From NCBI RefSeq assembly GCF_022539315.1, contig NC_066319.1, positions 32,579,093-32,643,092 on the forward strand: DNA of 64,000 nt, in the 5' to 3' direction. The notes under the pieces are model-generated. The model was not told where the DNA came from and did no database searches. It saw only the letters and a program-made list of their open reading frames with translations. This document shows positions 1 through 11,716 of the stretch, piece by piece. Position 1 is the first letter of the stretch. Each line of letters starts with the position of its first letter. The DNA is from Serinus canaria (lineage: Eukaryota > Chordata > Aves > Passeriformes > Fringillidae). The position numbers and the translations under genes are program-made.

Positions 1-1369
1 AAAAATGAGATGCTTTAAGAGTTTATTAGTGTTTCAGTTACAGAGGTTCATTGTTGCTCTGTTCTCCAAGGCTCCAGATAGACCCACCTCTTATCAAATT
101 AAGAGAGCAGCATGTTAGTGTAAGAGCTGTGCCAAAATAAAAACACAGAGCTGGTACCAGTCAGTTAAAAATTAAAAAAATATGTCCAGAGACCATGTGT
201 TCTATGGAGTGTATGAACGCTTGCAGGCCTAAAGATTAATCTGTTTATCTCATTCAGGTATTTCCAGGGCTCAGATAGCCTCAGAGGCTATGTCTGTAGG
301 AGCAGATAAGGCACAGTGGAGGCATAGGCCTAAGCATTGGCCATCATTTTTCCCTGTTCTTGAAGTGCCAGCCCACAGAGTGGGATGTTTCCATGTCAGG
401 CAGCACTCTCTTAGGTAGTGTTGGCTCGTGTCTTGGGGGACAGTGCTCTGGTCATGCCCACTAAGATGTGTGGATGAGGCCAGTTCATTTTGGGTGGTGA
501 ATTTACACCCCAGTTTATACACGTACAGAAAAACTGAGATGTATCACTTAGCATCAGACAGAAGAAAGAAGGAAGGACTGCAAAATTACTCTGAGATCTT
601 TGAAGTGTAAGAACAGAGTACATGTTCTGAGAAAAGAATAATGATGAGAGCTTTTTCATCACTAGTGGTTTTTTTCTTTATATTTTCCTACACATCTTTT
701 AGATGGAACAGATAAATTTCAGAGCTACAACATATTTTAAACTAAGATTTACCTGTAGTAGTGCAAGTATTATTAAAAGGTTAAAAATATTTTGTCATAA
801 GCCTTGAAAAATCTTTTCCTCAACTATCTAATTTGGGAATGCAATTGAGAAAGAAATATAGAACAAAGGTTATTCAGTGTTACCTAAAACCATTGATATA
901 TTCTATACATAATTGTGTCAAGTAAGATTCATTACATGAACTGGAATTTGCACTTTCTAAATTGCACTACTTTAATCTAAATTAATTTTCGAATATTCTG
1001 TCAGATTTTCTAAATTGGATCACAGGTAAAGTTGGTACCACCATTTCTCTTAGGTTTGTTAGCAATGATAATCAATGTAAGAAAATACAGCTTCATAAAA
1101 CAGTCTGAAAGGCAGAGTCTAAATGACAACTTATAGTGACTTTTTGGATCGACCAGGATCTCTTCTATTGAAGCATTATGAGGAGAATCCTATTTTGTGT
1201 CACTAGGCAATAAATCCAAATCTGAAAGGACCAAGTAAACATCACTGCTGCTTCTATATGCATAGTGAATCCTCTGCTGAGTAGCAGCATGCAGAACTAC
1301 ACTCTGTAACTGCAGAAAAACCAAGAGTGTGTTTAACAAAATTCTGGCTGGGCTGCAGGGAATCACAGC
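1..1369. other. Unique AT-rich non-coding DNA
   Basis: I see no gene, interspersed repeat or RNA here. The longest open frames (83 codons, minus strand, at 271-522 and 411-662) overlap each other and a plus-strand frame. They resemble no family I know and have no splice context, so I treat them as chance. Confidence 0.6.
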
Positions 1370-1453
1370 TTACCCAGGGGACAGACAGCTAGGTTAGTTA
1401 CCCAGGGGACAGACAGCTAGGTTAGTTACCCAGGGGACAGACAGATAGGTTAA
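1370..1453. repeat. 28-bp minisatellite, three copies
   Basis: Three head-to-tail copies of a 28-bp unit starting TTACCCAGGGGACAGACAG lie at 1370-1397, 1398-1425 and 1426-1453. Copies 1 and 2 are identical and copy 3 differs only near its end (GATAGGTTAA for GCTAGGTTAG), so the array is young. Copy number is probably polymorphic. Confidence 0.95.
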
Positions 1454-4020
1454 TAAGAGCCCATGGTCTAGCTCCTAGGCTTCCAAAGTAAACTATCATA
1501 TAATTCTCACTCTGGAATTGTTTAATAACATTTTGAGGATGATAGTTATAACAGTGCACTTCACCTGCTGCAAAAGGCAGTAGAAGAGAGTCCACACTTA
1601 CAAAGTTTATGTGTTGGTGTGTAAATTCCTATTTTCCTTTATTAACAACTGCTGAAGGCTAATGTCTCAGCAGAAATCATAATTTTATCAATTTTTCATG
1701 CTGTGCTTTCATCAGGGCTGCATTTAGAGGTTGGAAAACCTCATCAGTGAAAGAGTGTCTGCTTTGATTGTTTTTGATAGAATGCTTTAATTAGGTCACC
1801 ACAAAAATTGTGTTTTAATAACCTATGTCATTACTGAACAAGGGCGATTTAAATTCTGCTATAAAGAGGTTTCTATAACATCAGACATCTGCTCTAAAAC
1901 TTACTGCGGCAATATAATCTCTAGATTGCATGTACAAATTTGATTATTTGGAACTTCCAGAAATTATTTCCATCTTAAGGAAGTAATGGGACCTTATTTT
2001 CAAGTATTGGTGTTGTACAGATTGACCGAAATCTTAACTAATGCCAGATATTACAGCCTATAATCACAAGTTAAGTGGAAGATGAAGGAACATGGTGGCA
2101 AACAGAAGACAGTATTTCTAGCATTGTCTTAGCAAGTGATCATTTAATTCAGTCTAAGATGGCAGCAACCAACAGATCTGAAATTTGCAAACTTCCATCC
2201 AGTTACACTTCTGAGCTGCATTTTATTTTAAGTGACCTTAGGACTAATCACTGTTAATGGTATGGGGTGTTGTTGTTTTTTTAATTGCCATGGAAACATA
2301 AATAGTAAAATATGTGGCATTTTAATGTATCCCTTTGTGATCTAGAGTGATAAGACCTTAATGTGTCATACAAATTTAAAGTGAGATCACTGGGTAATGG
2401 GGTACATATGGTGATCCTAAAAGAAAAGGTTACTATGGAGAATAATTAAAAAGCCCTTTAAAAAATTATTTTTGCTGTTTAGGTATTAGTTTTAGATGTA
2501 AAGAGGGATTTACTTTTCATTACCAGATGTATTGTCACTTTAGATTCTGCAAATTTGTGGTTTGGGAGACTATAATTAAAATATGTCTTGACTGCAATAT
2601 GGAAGCCTCAGCTTTGATAGGACTGTTCCATACATATCTGAATCTTTTTTCTCTGAATGAATGACCTGTGGAAGAAAAAGGAAGACAATGAGATTAGCTA
2701 TGTATCTTCTGTAGTGCTTTGAGAATTAAAGGACAGGCAAGTGACTTAATATTTAGTACCCAATTTCATTCTTTTTTCCTTTTGAAGCACCTAACTGCAG
2801 TTCAGGCCAGTTAAGGACTGTATCACCTCTAGAAGGATCCAATTCTCTGCTCTCTGTGGTAGATACCTGGTTTTAACTTAAATGACTGCATCAGCATTTA
2901 TTAGGGGTGAATCTATTCATCACTGCTTAAATTTTTTATCTGCTAGTGACAGCCTCAGATACAGAGGTATGATGGTTAATTAATGCATAGGATGTATGGC
3001 AATATACATTAAAAAGTACCCAAAATTATTATTCCCCATTACGGTTACTGGGGTAACTGCTGATATCATAACACACAAGAAGAAAACAGTGTTTTGTTCT
3101 GGAGAAAACTCAGCAATGTTTTTACTGCTAACATGATCTGGAACTACAAAGATTCAGTCACTAGAACTGATCTTTTCAACCATACTGTGATAAATCCTCA
3201 GTGTCCATAACTTCTTCAATATGTTAAGAATGTTTTCATGGCAAACTGTGAAAATCCCACCTGGCAGGGCTGAAAATCTTGCACTCTTAGTTTCTCCTTT
3301 AAAATTTTGTCTGGCTGTTCATGATGAAAAACAGGTTGGGAGGATTATGGAGGGTAGCCAAGGTGTGGCACACAGGAAGCTGAACTGAGATGTCCTGAAG
3401 TGGCTCTCTAGCACTCGAGAATGCACGAATGAGTGGACAGCTACATTTCTTTTGAACTGTTGAGGCAATGGCAAAGAAATATTTTTTTTTCCCCAAGTAG
3501 AAGCCCATATTTTTGAAATTATTAGGGAGATGATACTGGAAGAAATCTATGTGATTTACCTTTCCTACATTCCAGTAGAAGGTGACAGAAGTCCACTGCA
3601 TGCAGACCAAGACTGAATAGTTCTAGATTTCCAATCAGATATAAGTTTCTCTCACAAAGACAAAGAGAGATTAGAAAACAGTTTGCCCATCCTCTATCTT
3701 AAATCTGTTCTAGAGGCTAGAGAACATTTCTTGCATTTTAACAGTGAATAAATGGAAGCCTGAATGCAGAGAACACATCTTCATTTGACTTTGAAGTATC
3801 AAATAAATAAAACAGAAATAAATAGAAAAGAAATAGCTGCATGCCCCTAAGCATATGCAGAAGAATATAAATCTATTAGTAGAGTCTTTATTTCCAAAAT
3901 GATTCTGAATTCTTCCTGCAAATAATAATATTTTTATAGTAAAAATCTATCAGTGACAGTCGGGTTTTATCATGGGATCAAAGCTAGACTATTAGAACCA
4001 AATTCTTGGTTGCTGACACC
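1454..4020. other. Unique non-coding DNA
   Basis: AT-rich sequence without recognisable genes. The longest open frame is 103 codons on the minus strand (3299-3610). It has no recognisable domain and is not supported by splice sites. A short A-rich stretch of AAATAAAT type lies near 3798-3832. Confidence 0.6.
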
Positions 4021-4045
4021 TATATATATATATGTATGTATATAT
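4021..4045. repeat. (TA)n microsatellite
   Basis: Alternating TA dinucleotides with two TATG interruptions. A simple repeat likely to vary in length. Confidence 0.9.
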
Positions 4046-4701
4046 TTAATCAATTTGTTATGTGGAGTATAAATGACTATATTTTGGCTTTTTTTTTCTG
4101 GTGTGAGGACGTAAGCTCCCTATAACAGGTATGGAAAATAGAGTCCCATCAACATGAAACAGTTCCTGTGAAGTAGCTGAATTTTAATTAAATTTATGTA
4201 ACTTGTGTGACAAAATAGGTAACCTCCAATAACATCCAAAGAAACTTCAGGGCCATCAAATGTGCTTCACAAATAATTAATCTCTACTGTTCAGTTTTGT
4301 CAGATAAATAACAATTCTTCATAAAATAAAGCAAAGATTCATAGAAAAGTTGAACAGAACCACTTTTCTGAACTGGCTTTCAAGCAATTTCTTGGGTCTG
4401 ATCTTTAGATATTTTGGAAAAAAAAATCTTGAACTATGTAAAAAAAAAAGGAAGTTTTAAGTTTTTAGTCTTTCTGTTTTCACCTTTCTTCCTCTCTCAA
4501 AAATTTTTTGCTTGTTCTTTTCATTAGAAATTACTCTTTTTGCCTAATGAGTGCAATGTTTGTTCTACAATTCTTTAAATTTCTGTTTTGGAATGGTCAC
4601 CATATTCCAGAGTTGAAGAGAACAGCAGTTAATATAATACCCTATCATAAACACACTTTCTAAAGTAAATATCACTGACATACTATGATGTATTACATTA
4701 T

Positions 4702-5247
4702 TGTACTGTATTTGGCTGAGACAGACCTAATTTTCTTTACATTAGCTAACATGGGGCCGTGTTTTGGATTTATGACCAAAGCACCCCTAATAATTCAGGG
4801 GTGCTTTAGTTACTGCTGAGCAGGGCTTGCACAGCTTCAAACCTTTTCAGCTTCTCCCTCCACACCCCCAGCAAGAGGGTGTACAAGAAGTTGAGAAGGG
4901 AGTGAGATGGGACTGATGACTGCAGATGATCCAAGAGATATTCCAGAATGTGTGGCATCATGCTCAGGATATGGAGCTGGGGGAGAATGATGAACAGGGG
5001 CACACTCCAAGTGCTGGTGTTTATGTGTGAGATGTCTGAACACCTGCCTGCACATGGGAAGTGGTAAATTATTTTCATATTTTGCTCTGCTTGCATGTGC
5101 AGGCTTTGCTTTATTTATTAAGCCATCTTGATATCAACCCACAGGTTTTCTCACTTTTCTCTTCCAGTTCTCTCCCCTAATCCTGCACAGGGGAGGTGAG
5201 TGAGCAGCTGTGGGGGCTTAGCTGCTGGCTGGAGTTAAACCACAACA
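4702..5247 (+). mobile_element. Solo LTR, avian ERVL-like family (copy 1)
   Basis: This is about 546 bp with the organisation of the abundant avian ERVL-type LTR. The 5' end carries a TTTGGCTGAGA..TAATTTTCTTTAC block and GGGGCCGTGTTTTGGATTT. It then has TACTGCTGAGCAGGGCTTG, CATCATGCTCAG, CACCTGCCTGC..CATGGGAAGTGGT and a 3' end of GGAGTTAAACCACAACA. The same blocks occur in the same order at 28806-29352. It starts TG and ends CA. Flanking pentamers ATTAT (4697-4701) and ATTCT (5248-5252) match at 4 of 5 bases, consistent with a decayed 5-bp target duplication. The TATA position is degraded (GGATATGG where copy 2 has GCATATAAAG). There is no internal viral coding DNA on either side, so it is a recombined solo LTR. 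Family naming is from memory. Confidence 0.85.
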
Positions 5248-7521
5248 ATTCTTTACATGTGTTAGCTGGCCAATAATTTTTACACCTGCATTATGTCTGG
5301 CAAAGAAACAGAACTTTTTATTTCATCTTCAATGAGCAGTTCCTTTTCCTCCTTGAGCCATGTGGCACCATACACTCTATCTAGGTGAGTGTGATGGCTG
5401 ACTTGAAGGGGTCTTTTGCTCCATTTATGGCCCATGCAAAATCCTGTGGTACCAGCTCAGGTAAGAGATATAAAACCCATTTTATCTAACATAACAAAAC
5501 ATAAGTAATGAATATTGAGCCACTGCAGATCCACTTACAAAATATTTTAATGATTGTCTTAAATGCTGAGTAGAATAATTTCAAAATTTTCAAAACCACT
5601 ATATTAAATGACACAGTATTGAAAAATAGCTTCAAGGAAAAGAAAACTTTTAAAACAACCACTTTAAAAAGGTTATAGATTTTTTCCTTTGTGCAGGGTC
5701 TATCTTATGAAATATTCTGAGATAAGCATATGATGGTGAAAAGGTCTAGACAGAGGTTGATCTTTGCATAGCTTTCAATGAGGATCTTTCAACAAGAACA
5801 TATTATAACATTTCCTTTTGATAGGACTGCAACATAAAGTATGCTTACTAAACCCCATAACAAGTGAAGTGCAAGGGCAGAGGAAGCCTGGTGTAGTCAC
5901 GTCACCACAACAGTACATCTGTTCTTTCTTATTTCCACTTTCAAATATCAAGTAGTTGTGCTTAGCAGGTAGGCTAGAATTAATTTCTTTCATCTGTGCA
6001 TTCATGTGTTTGGGTTTTTAATGTTTATTTTGGTTTCTGTAAATTGCTTATCTAGGTCTTTATAAAGGCCAAAAAAAATTGCAAATGCCGATCATAAGGT
6101 CAATGTGTGAAATCCCTCAGTGTTACTCCTTTGAAAGGAGAACTCATTTTTATATTGACACTTCTAAGATAGGTAACCAAATGGCTTTCAAAACTTCAAT
6201 TTGTAAACGTCAATGACCTAAACTATCCATAAAACAAGAATTTTATTAATCACCTTTTCTACACTCCTTTGACAAATTAGGAGCTTTAGACTTTTATATT
6301 AGTCTTAAGATTTATGAAACTTTATTAGATGCATAAAGAATAAGGAAAGTAAGCCATTATTAAGTCTTTATCTGTATTCTTAATGAATAATTTCTTCTGC
6401 ATTTACCAACATGAATAAAGAAAAATTTCAGAACAAGGTCCAAAATAATTGAGATTTTATGAGAATAAGAGAAAAGTAAGTTACTGGAAAGAAACCTGAG
6501 AGTCAGAGGCTTTTGGAAGTAGATAGCTACTTGTGGAAGATGTGTCATAAATTTAAGAGAGTTCAAGTGGGGAAACCTTGTAGGGATTTTAAGAAATTAA
6601 TATATGTTATCTTCAGAAATCATATTGGTAAGGCAAGGTAATGATAGATAAGTTCAGTAATACAAGCAAATCAGACTAAACTGGAAATAAAGTTTTAAAA
6701 GTTCCTAAAATGTCATTATGATGGCTAGGAATGTGCTCCACTTGCTCTTCAAGTTCATTTTTATTACTGTGCTAACCAGTGGTCAGTCATGGGAAACTTT
6801 TAAAATCTCATAATGCAACAGTCTGAAACCAAATTTTATAAGTCACCAAGAAAGAACCAGACACACCAACTCCCCATGACAAAAAAACTACAGAAACACT
6901 TTCCATTTCAAGAAACTAGATGAATGCTCTCACCAAATTTAAATAATGGAAAAACTTAAGTGTGTACTGCATCTTGCTTTACACTGAAAAGAAGTTACTT
7001 ACTGAAGAAAAGGAAAATATAGAAGAGCCATAAGTAACCAAGAATAGGTAAATGCAAATTATGCAGGTTTTGGGCTGTAGCTGTAAAAGTATTGGCTACA
7101 CAACTGTGAACAAGGAGGCAAATAAATGTCAGTAGCATGCACATGAAACTATAAATAGCTGTATTTTCTGACTGTGACATTCTGGCTTTCACTGACAACT
7201 ATGATATTCCTTTACTTCAGGAGCTTTAGTGTGGCTACATGAAGATTCTGTAAAGATAATAAACACAGTCTTGTCCCAGGCATGAAGTACAAAAACCAGA
7301 AAGGCAGGCAGAATGAATTATCATTGATTAAATAATGTCTTACTAAATAATAGCTCATCCTCTTAAACATACAGGCAACCCAGTGGACAGACTGATGTTT
7401 CACCTTATTATGCTATAGAGAATGATATTTATCAACGATGAAGAAAGTTGAGTTTTCAGGATGTACTAGTTAAGTCACGGAGCACAAAGGTGCAGAATTC
7501 TGCAGTGATGATTAGACATTT
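5248..7521. other. Unique non-coding DNA
   Basis: I see no gene or repeat. The open frames are 76 codons or fewer on the minus strand (5775-6005, 6360-6566, 6995-7198) with no recognisable domains. Confidence 0.6.
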
Positions 7522-8455
7522 ACAGAATCATAGAATCAGAATTAGGTTGGAAAAGACCTTTGAGATAGTTGAGTCCAACCTATGCCCTAACACCACCTTG
7601 TCAGGTAGACCACGGCACCGAGCGTCCTGTCCAGTCTTTTCCTACACAACTCCAGGGACTATGATTTCACCACCTCCCTGGGCAGCCCATTCAATGCCTA
7701 ATCACCCTTTTCATGAAGAGCTTCTTCCTAATGTCCAGCAAAATTTCCCCTGGCAGAGCTTGAGACTGTGTCCTCTTGTTCTGTCCCTGGTTGCCTGGGA
7801 GAAGAGATGGACCCCCAGTTGGCTGCACCCTGCTTTCAGGGAGCTGTAGAGAGTGATAATGTCTCCCCCCAGCCTCCTCTTCTCCAGGCTAAGCCCCAGC
7901 TCCCTCAGTCACTCCTCATAAGAGTGTTCTTTTTGTCTTAGATCCTCCCTCTGCCTTGTTGCCCTTCTCTGAACATATTTCAGAATCTCAACATCCTTCC
8001 AAAACTGGGGGGGCCCAGAGCTGGACGCTTTGGGTTGTGTCCAAAGTGCAAGACCTGGTACTTGGTCTTGTTAGAGCCCTCCTACCCTCCAACACATCAA
8101 CCCTTCCCCCCACCTCACATCATCTGCAAATTTGCTAATGGCAGACTCGATCCCCTCGTCCAGATCATCAATAAAGATGTTAAAGAGGTCTGGACCCAAC
8201 ACGGATGCCTGGGGGACACAGCTGGTTGCCGGCCAACAGCTGGATACAGCACCTTTCACCACCACTCTTTGGGCCCAGCCATCCAGCCAGCTCTTTATCC
8301 AGTGAAGGTTCATCTGTCCAAGCCATGGGCTGCCAGTTTTCCCAGGAGAGAAAACTGTCTCCTCTTTTCTGTGGGACACAGTGTCAAAGACTTCGCTGAA
8401 GTCCAGAATGACACACCCAGAGCCTTTTCCTCATTTCCCAGGCAATTAACAAGTG
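7522..8455 (-). mobile_element. CR1 LINE, 5'-truncated and internally deleted
   Basis: Read on the minus strand, this ends in the CR1 3' tail: the plus strand begins ACAGAATCATAGAATCAGAA followed by TTAGGTTGGAAAAGACC at 7522-7560. Upstream in element orientation lies the end of the reverse-transcriptase ORF (8071-8379). The element breaks off near 8455. It is about 930 bp, against several kb for a full CR1, so it is a normal 5'-truncated insertion. Compared with the copy at 59692-60632, it extends further 5' in the reverse transcriptase at about the same total length. It joins the segment just after the FADD motif almost directly to the WAP/FWKDVE region, implying an internal deletion of roughly 250-350 bp. 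CR1 makes no clean target duplications and none is seen. Confidence 0.95.
8071..8379 (-). pseudogene. CR1 ORF2 reverse-transcriptase fragment
   Basis: A 102-codon open stretch inside the CR1 copy. The order [38 protein letters not shown] matches the palm region of CR1 reverse transcriptases. Residues 84-87 (FADD, nt 8119-8130) are the intact metal-binding catalytic box. In a working element this enzyme copies the CR1 RNA at a nicked target. Here the 5' part of the ORF and the endonuclease are absent, and the frame breaks just after the catalytic box, so the copy is dead. Antisense open frames over the same DNA (8035-8463 and 8205-8399, plus strand) are shadows. Confidence 0.9.
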
Positions 8456-9305
8456 GATCTTAGTGATCACATTTTCTATTCCTTATGTTACTATTCTAAG
8501 TAAAAAAAGAACAGAATAAAAAGGAAAAGATATGATAACATTTTAAGCTATCTTTTCTGCATAAGATCAGGGTTATTTGGTTTGTCCAACTATAAAAAAG
8601 TAATTCACAGATTAGCAGAAAAAGTGAAAGCTACTTATGAGTCCTGACTCATTATTAAACAGGCTGATGCACACCAATTACTAAATATATCATAGAAGAA
8701 AAAAACCCTAATATATTTTGAAGAAGTTCGGTCTTTAAACAAAAAGAAAAGAGGGAAAAATTGTCTATGTTTTCTGCTCCAGAGTAGAACAAGGAAATGT
8801 GGAAAAAAAAGTTTTTGACAATGCCTCAGATTCACACTGGACTTAGAATTTTTTCTGTTGGCCTGGAGTCACTGAATAATATATAGATATAATATACATT
8901 GGTTAGTACTGGATGTCTGTGAACCATGTACATATAACATGCTGTACATGGATTCCAGGACACAACCCCTGGATTTTATACCGGAAGCCAAGCCTGTACC
9001 ACCTGATTTCCATGCATGACTTTTGAGACAATTAACTGTATTTTTGGGGTCACAGTCTGAATGAAAGGCTGTACAAACATGTTTGCAGACACCCTGAGGA
9101 AAGATCAATCCTTTCAAGGCCTTTCTTCTATTTTATTTTATTTTTCTAAAATATAGTAGTAATGGTAAATAATAGCAATCATGATAATAAAAAGGAAAAA
9201 ATCTGAAGTCATGCTCAGTTACTCATCACCTGGTGACTGATGCCAGACCTCCCTTCCCAATCCAGACTGGCCACTGGTAACTCCCCTCAGTTTATATACT
9301 GGGCA
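8456..9305. other. Unique non-coding DNA
   Basis: AT-rich sequence between the CR1 copy and the fold-back element. The longest frame is 82 codons (8869-9117, minus), not recognised. Confidence 0.55.
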
Positions 9306-9418
9306 TGGAATATCTATGATGTGGAATATCCCTTTGGTCAGTTCAATGACCAAAGGGATATTGAATTGACCAAATATTCAATGACCAAAGGGATATTGAA
9401 CTGACCATAGATATTCCA
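9306..9418. repeat. Compact fold-back (hairpin) element with internal tandem duplication
   Basis: The outer arms TGGAATATCTATG (9306-9318) and CATAGATATTCCA (9406-9418) are perfect 13-bp inverted repeats. Inside, AATATCCCTTTGGTCA (9325-9340) is exactly complementary to 9347-9362 with a 6-base loop (GTTCAA). That right arm occurs again in direct orientation at 9382-9397, because a 35-bp unit (9342-9376) is duplicated at 9377-9411 with few changes. The 113 bp can thus form alternative stem-loops. It may be a very small inverted-repeat transposon relic, or it may have arisen by template switching during replication. I know no named family that matches. Confidence 0.85.
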
Positions 9419-11633
9419 GCTATGCTTACCCCCAGTTTCTGCTGTGAACCTTCTCACTGGCAGAGCATGAGACAAGGGGAAATAATGTCCTTGACTTAGG
9501 ATAAAGATGGCTTGGCAAAAACAGCACCATTCCCATTCTGAATACAAAACACAGCACTGCAGCAGCTACTGGGGAGAAGCTACCTCTACCCTAGGTAAAA
9601 TCAGGACAGAAACAAAATTTGGCTTTAATAAAATTGAAAACCCCAACACAGGGGGTTCAGTTATCTTCCCATCAAAACTAAATGCCAATTAAAGTTTTAA
9701 GACGTGTGCAAGTATTCATGTCTACTTGCAGAGATTTCCTTTTTTCTAACCTCCACAGCCCATCCCTGGAATGAGATGGAGCCCAGGGGCCAGGCTCTGG
9801 GTGGGGCTTGTCAGGGCCATTAGTGCTCATTAGCACCTGCAGGTACTCCCAGTCACCTTCTCTTTAATATTAATTATGCCTCCAGCTGCAAAAAAACTGC
9901 AAGAAAAATCACTTACAAGTATATATAAAATAAAGTATTACAGGAAAATATTGTGCTGGCTTTATGTCAGGCAGCAGGAATATGGGCAAAATCTGACAGG
10001 TAGTGGCTGACCATCTGATTTATTTCTTGTATGAGAATACTGATTTGTTTAGGAGAGCTTCATCTGCCACACAGCAGATGAATGAAGACAAAACCAGATC
10101 TGTTTGACTACTATGGAAGCATTATACAGATTTTTGTCTATCCTTTTCCTAGAAATGAATATGTGATCATGAGGATTCAGGTGCCCTTTATTTTGCTGTT
10201 TTCTTCTTAAGGTAATAAAAGAATTCAGCATTCTTCTTTTTTCCTCCAAAAAGTAAACATATTGATGAACCACTTCAAACAATGCTAATCAACAGCGTGA
10301 GAAGCCTGCAAGACAGGACATTGACAGGCAAGGTACTATTACTAATTTATTTGTCTCTTTATGGTTCAGTTAGAGGAATATCTTAGGGAGTGCAGCACAT
10401 GTCAGTGTTGTCAGATGTTACACTGTAGCTGTCAGAGTTTTGACTGATGTACAAGCACTACCTGCTCATGTTTGCCCTTCCTTTCTGTGGAGTGCACACA
10501 GGTAAGACAGCTTGTTGGTAATTTTTATTTAATGCTTTCCATATCTGCAGCTGCTCTTTTGTTGAAAGTTCTGACAATGAGAGATTCCACCCACCAAGAT
10601 TCCCAAGCTTTCCACAGCAAGGGTCTCATCATGTAAACAAGATTTTCCTCTGGGATTAGAATATGACTCGCATTTTTTTCCGATGCCTTGTGATTTTTGC
10701 CACAACTTATTATTATGGTATTATTAGGAAATACCAAAAGAAATTAAATCACAGAAATTAAGGGTGCAAATGGTTTTGCACTGCTCAAGAAAAGGTAATT
10801 TTCTTTTTGAAAGTTTTTTTTCTGAAATAGGCATATCCTAAACCTCACCTTACACAGACAAGCACATCCTAATTTGAAGACTTCTATGCAAAACCTGACT
10901 GCAACTATGTGTCCAAGGAGGTCTGACAATCATAGATTTTAATCCTCTCTCAGACATAATTGCTGGATATAAAAGGAGGCATTACTGTTCAGAGTGCATA
11001 AACAGACGAAGCCTTTAAACATGGCAAACATTTATTTCTTAATATAATAGAGCAAGAATGAAGAACAAGAATGTTTGTGAAAGAAGAGTTCAAAAATAAT
11101 CTCAAGCTGGGAAATCAAATAAGCTTTGTGAATGACAGTTCAAGTTGTGGTGTATGTGTTCCAGGAAACAAAAGAATGTTGCTCCTAGATGCAGAAGTGA
11201 AACCTTTTCAAAATGTAAAGAGTCATTCCAGATGCTACAGAAACTACAGAAAAATTTCAGCATGCTATCTTAAGGCTGCTTCTCCAGTATGGCCCAACCA
11301 GTGAATCCTAGGAATTAAATGAAATATCCATATCTTGAAAAACGTTTTGAAGTATTTTTCTCTAACTATGGAGTTTAATTTGGAACAGAAATTCCCTTTT
11401 GCTGTATTTGTTGATTTCTTTCTCCCTCCCCATCTTTTCATATGAGCAACTGGTTCCACTCTTAGTTTAGCAAAGGCCAATGGAGCAGAGAGCAGATGGG
11501 CAGCATTTCTCATTGATCACTCATTTACTTATTAAAAAGTTATAAATGGCGATGTTGTGCAAAATAATTTCATTTCTTTCCCTCCAAGAGATTTGAAAAT
11601 CAGTGTGTAACATAACTTTTAGAGATAATTTTC
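9419..11633. other. Unique non-coding DNA
   Basis: I see no gene. A GC-richer patch at about 9755-9860 holds GTGCTCATTAGCAC (a short hairpin) next to the E-box CACCTG, and could be a regulatory site. Open frames are at most 82 codons (11265-11513, minus) and unrecognised. Confidence 0.5.
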
Positions 11634-11716
11634 TGGGTTTTTATGTTTTTGTTTGATTGGGGGATTTTGGGTTTTTTTTTGTTTGTTTTGGTTTGGTTTG
11701 GTTTTTTGTTTTTTTA
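11634..11716. repeat. T/G-rich low-complexity tract
   Basis: A run made only of T and G apart from a few bases, including TTTGTTTGTTTTGGTTTGG units and GGGGG/GGG runs. The same composition recurs at 24715-24749, 43853-43900 and 51896-51943, and in reverse sense at 39950-40093. Confidence 0.85.

Noticed and set aside
4806..5096. 96- and 72-codon minus frames
   Set aside because: They lie antisense inside the solo LTR and carry no domain.
7448..8463. Long plus-strand open frames of 133 and 142 codons
   Set aside because: They run antisense through the CR1 element, whose true coding strand is minus. The plus frames match nothing I know.
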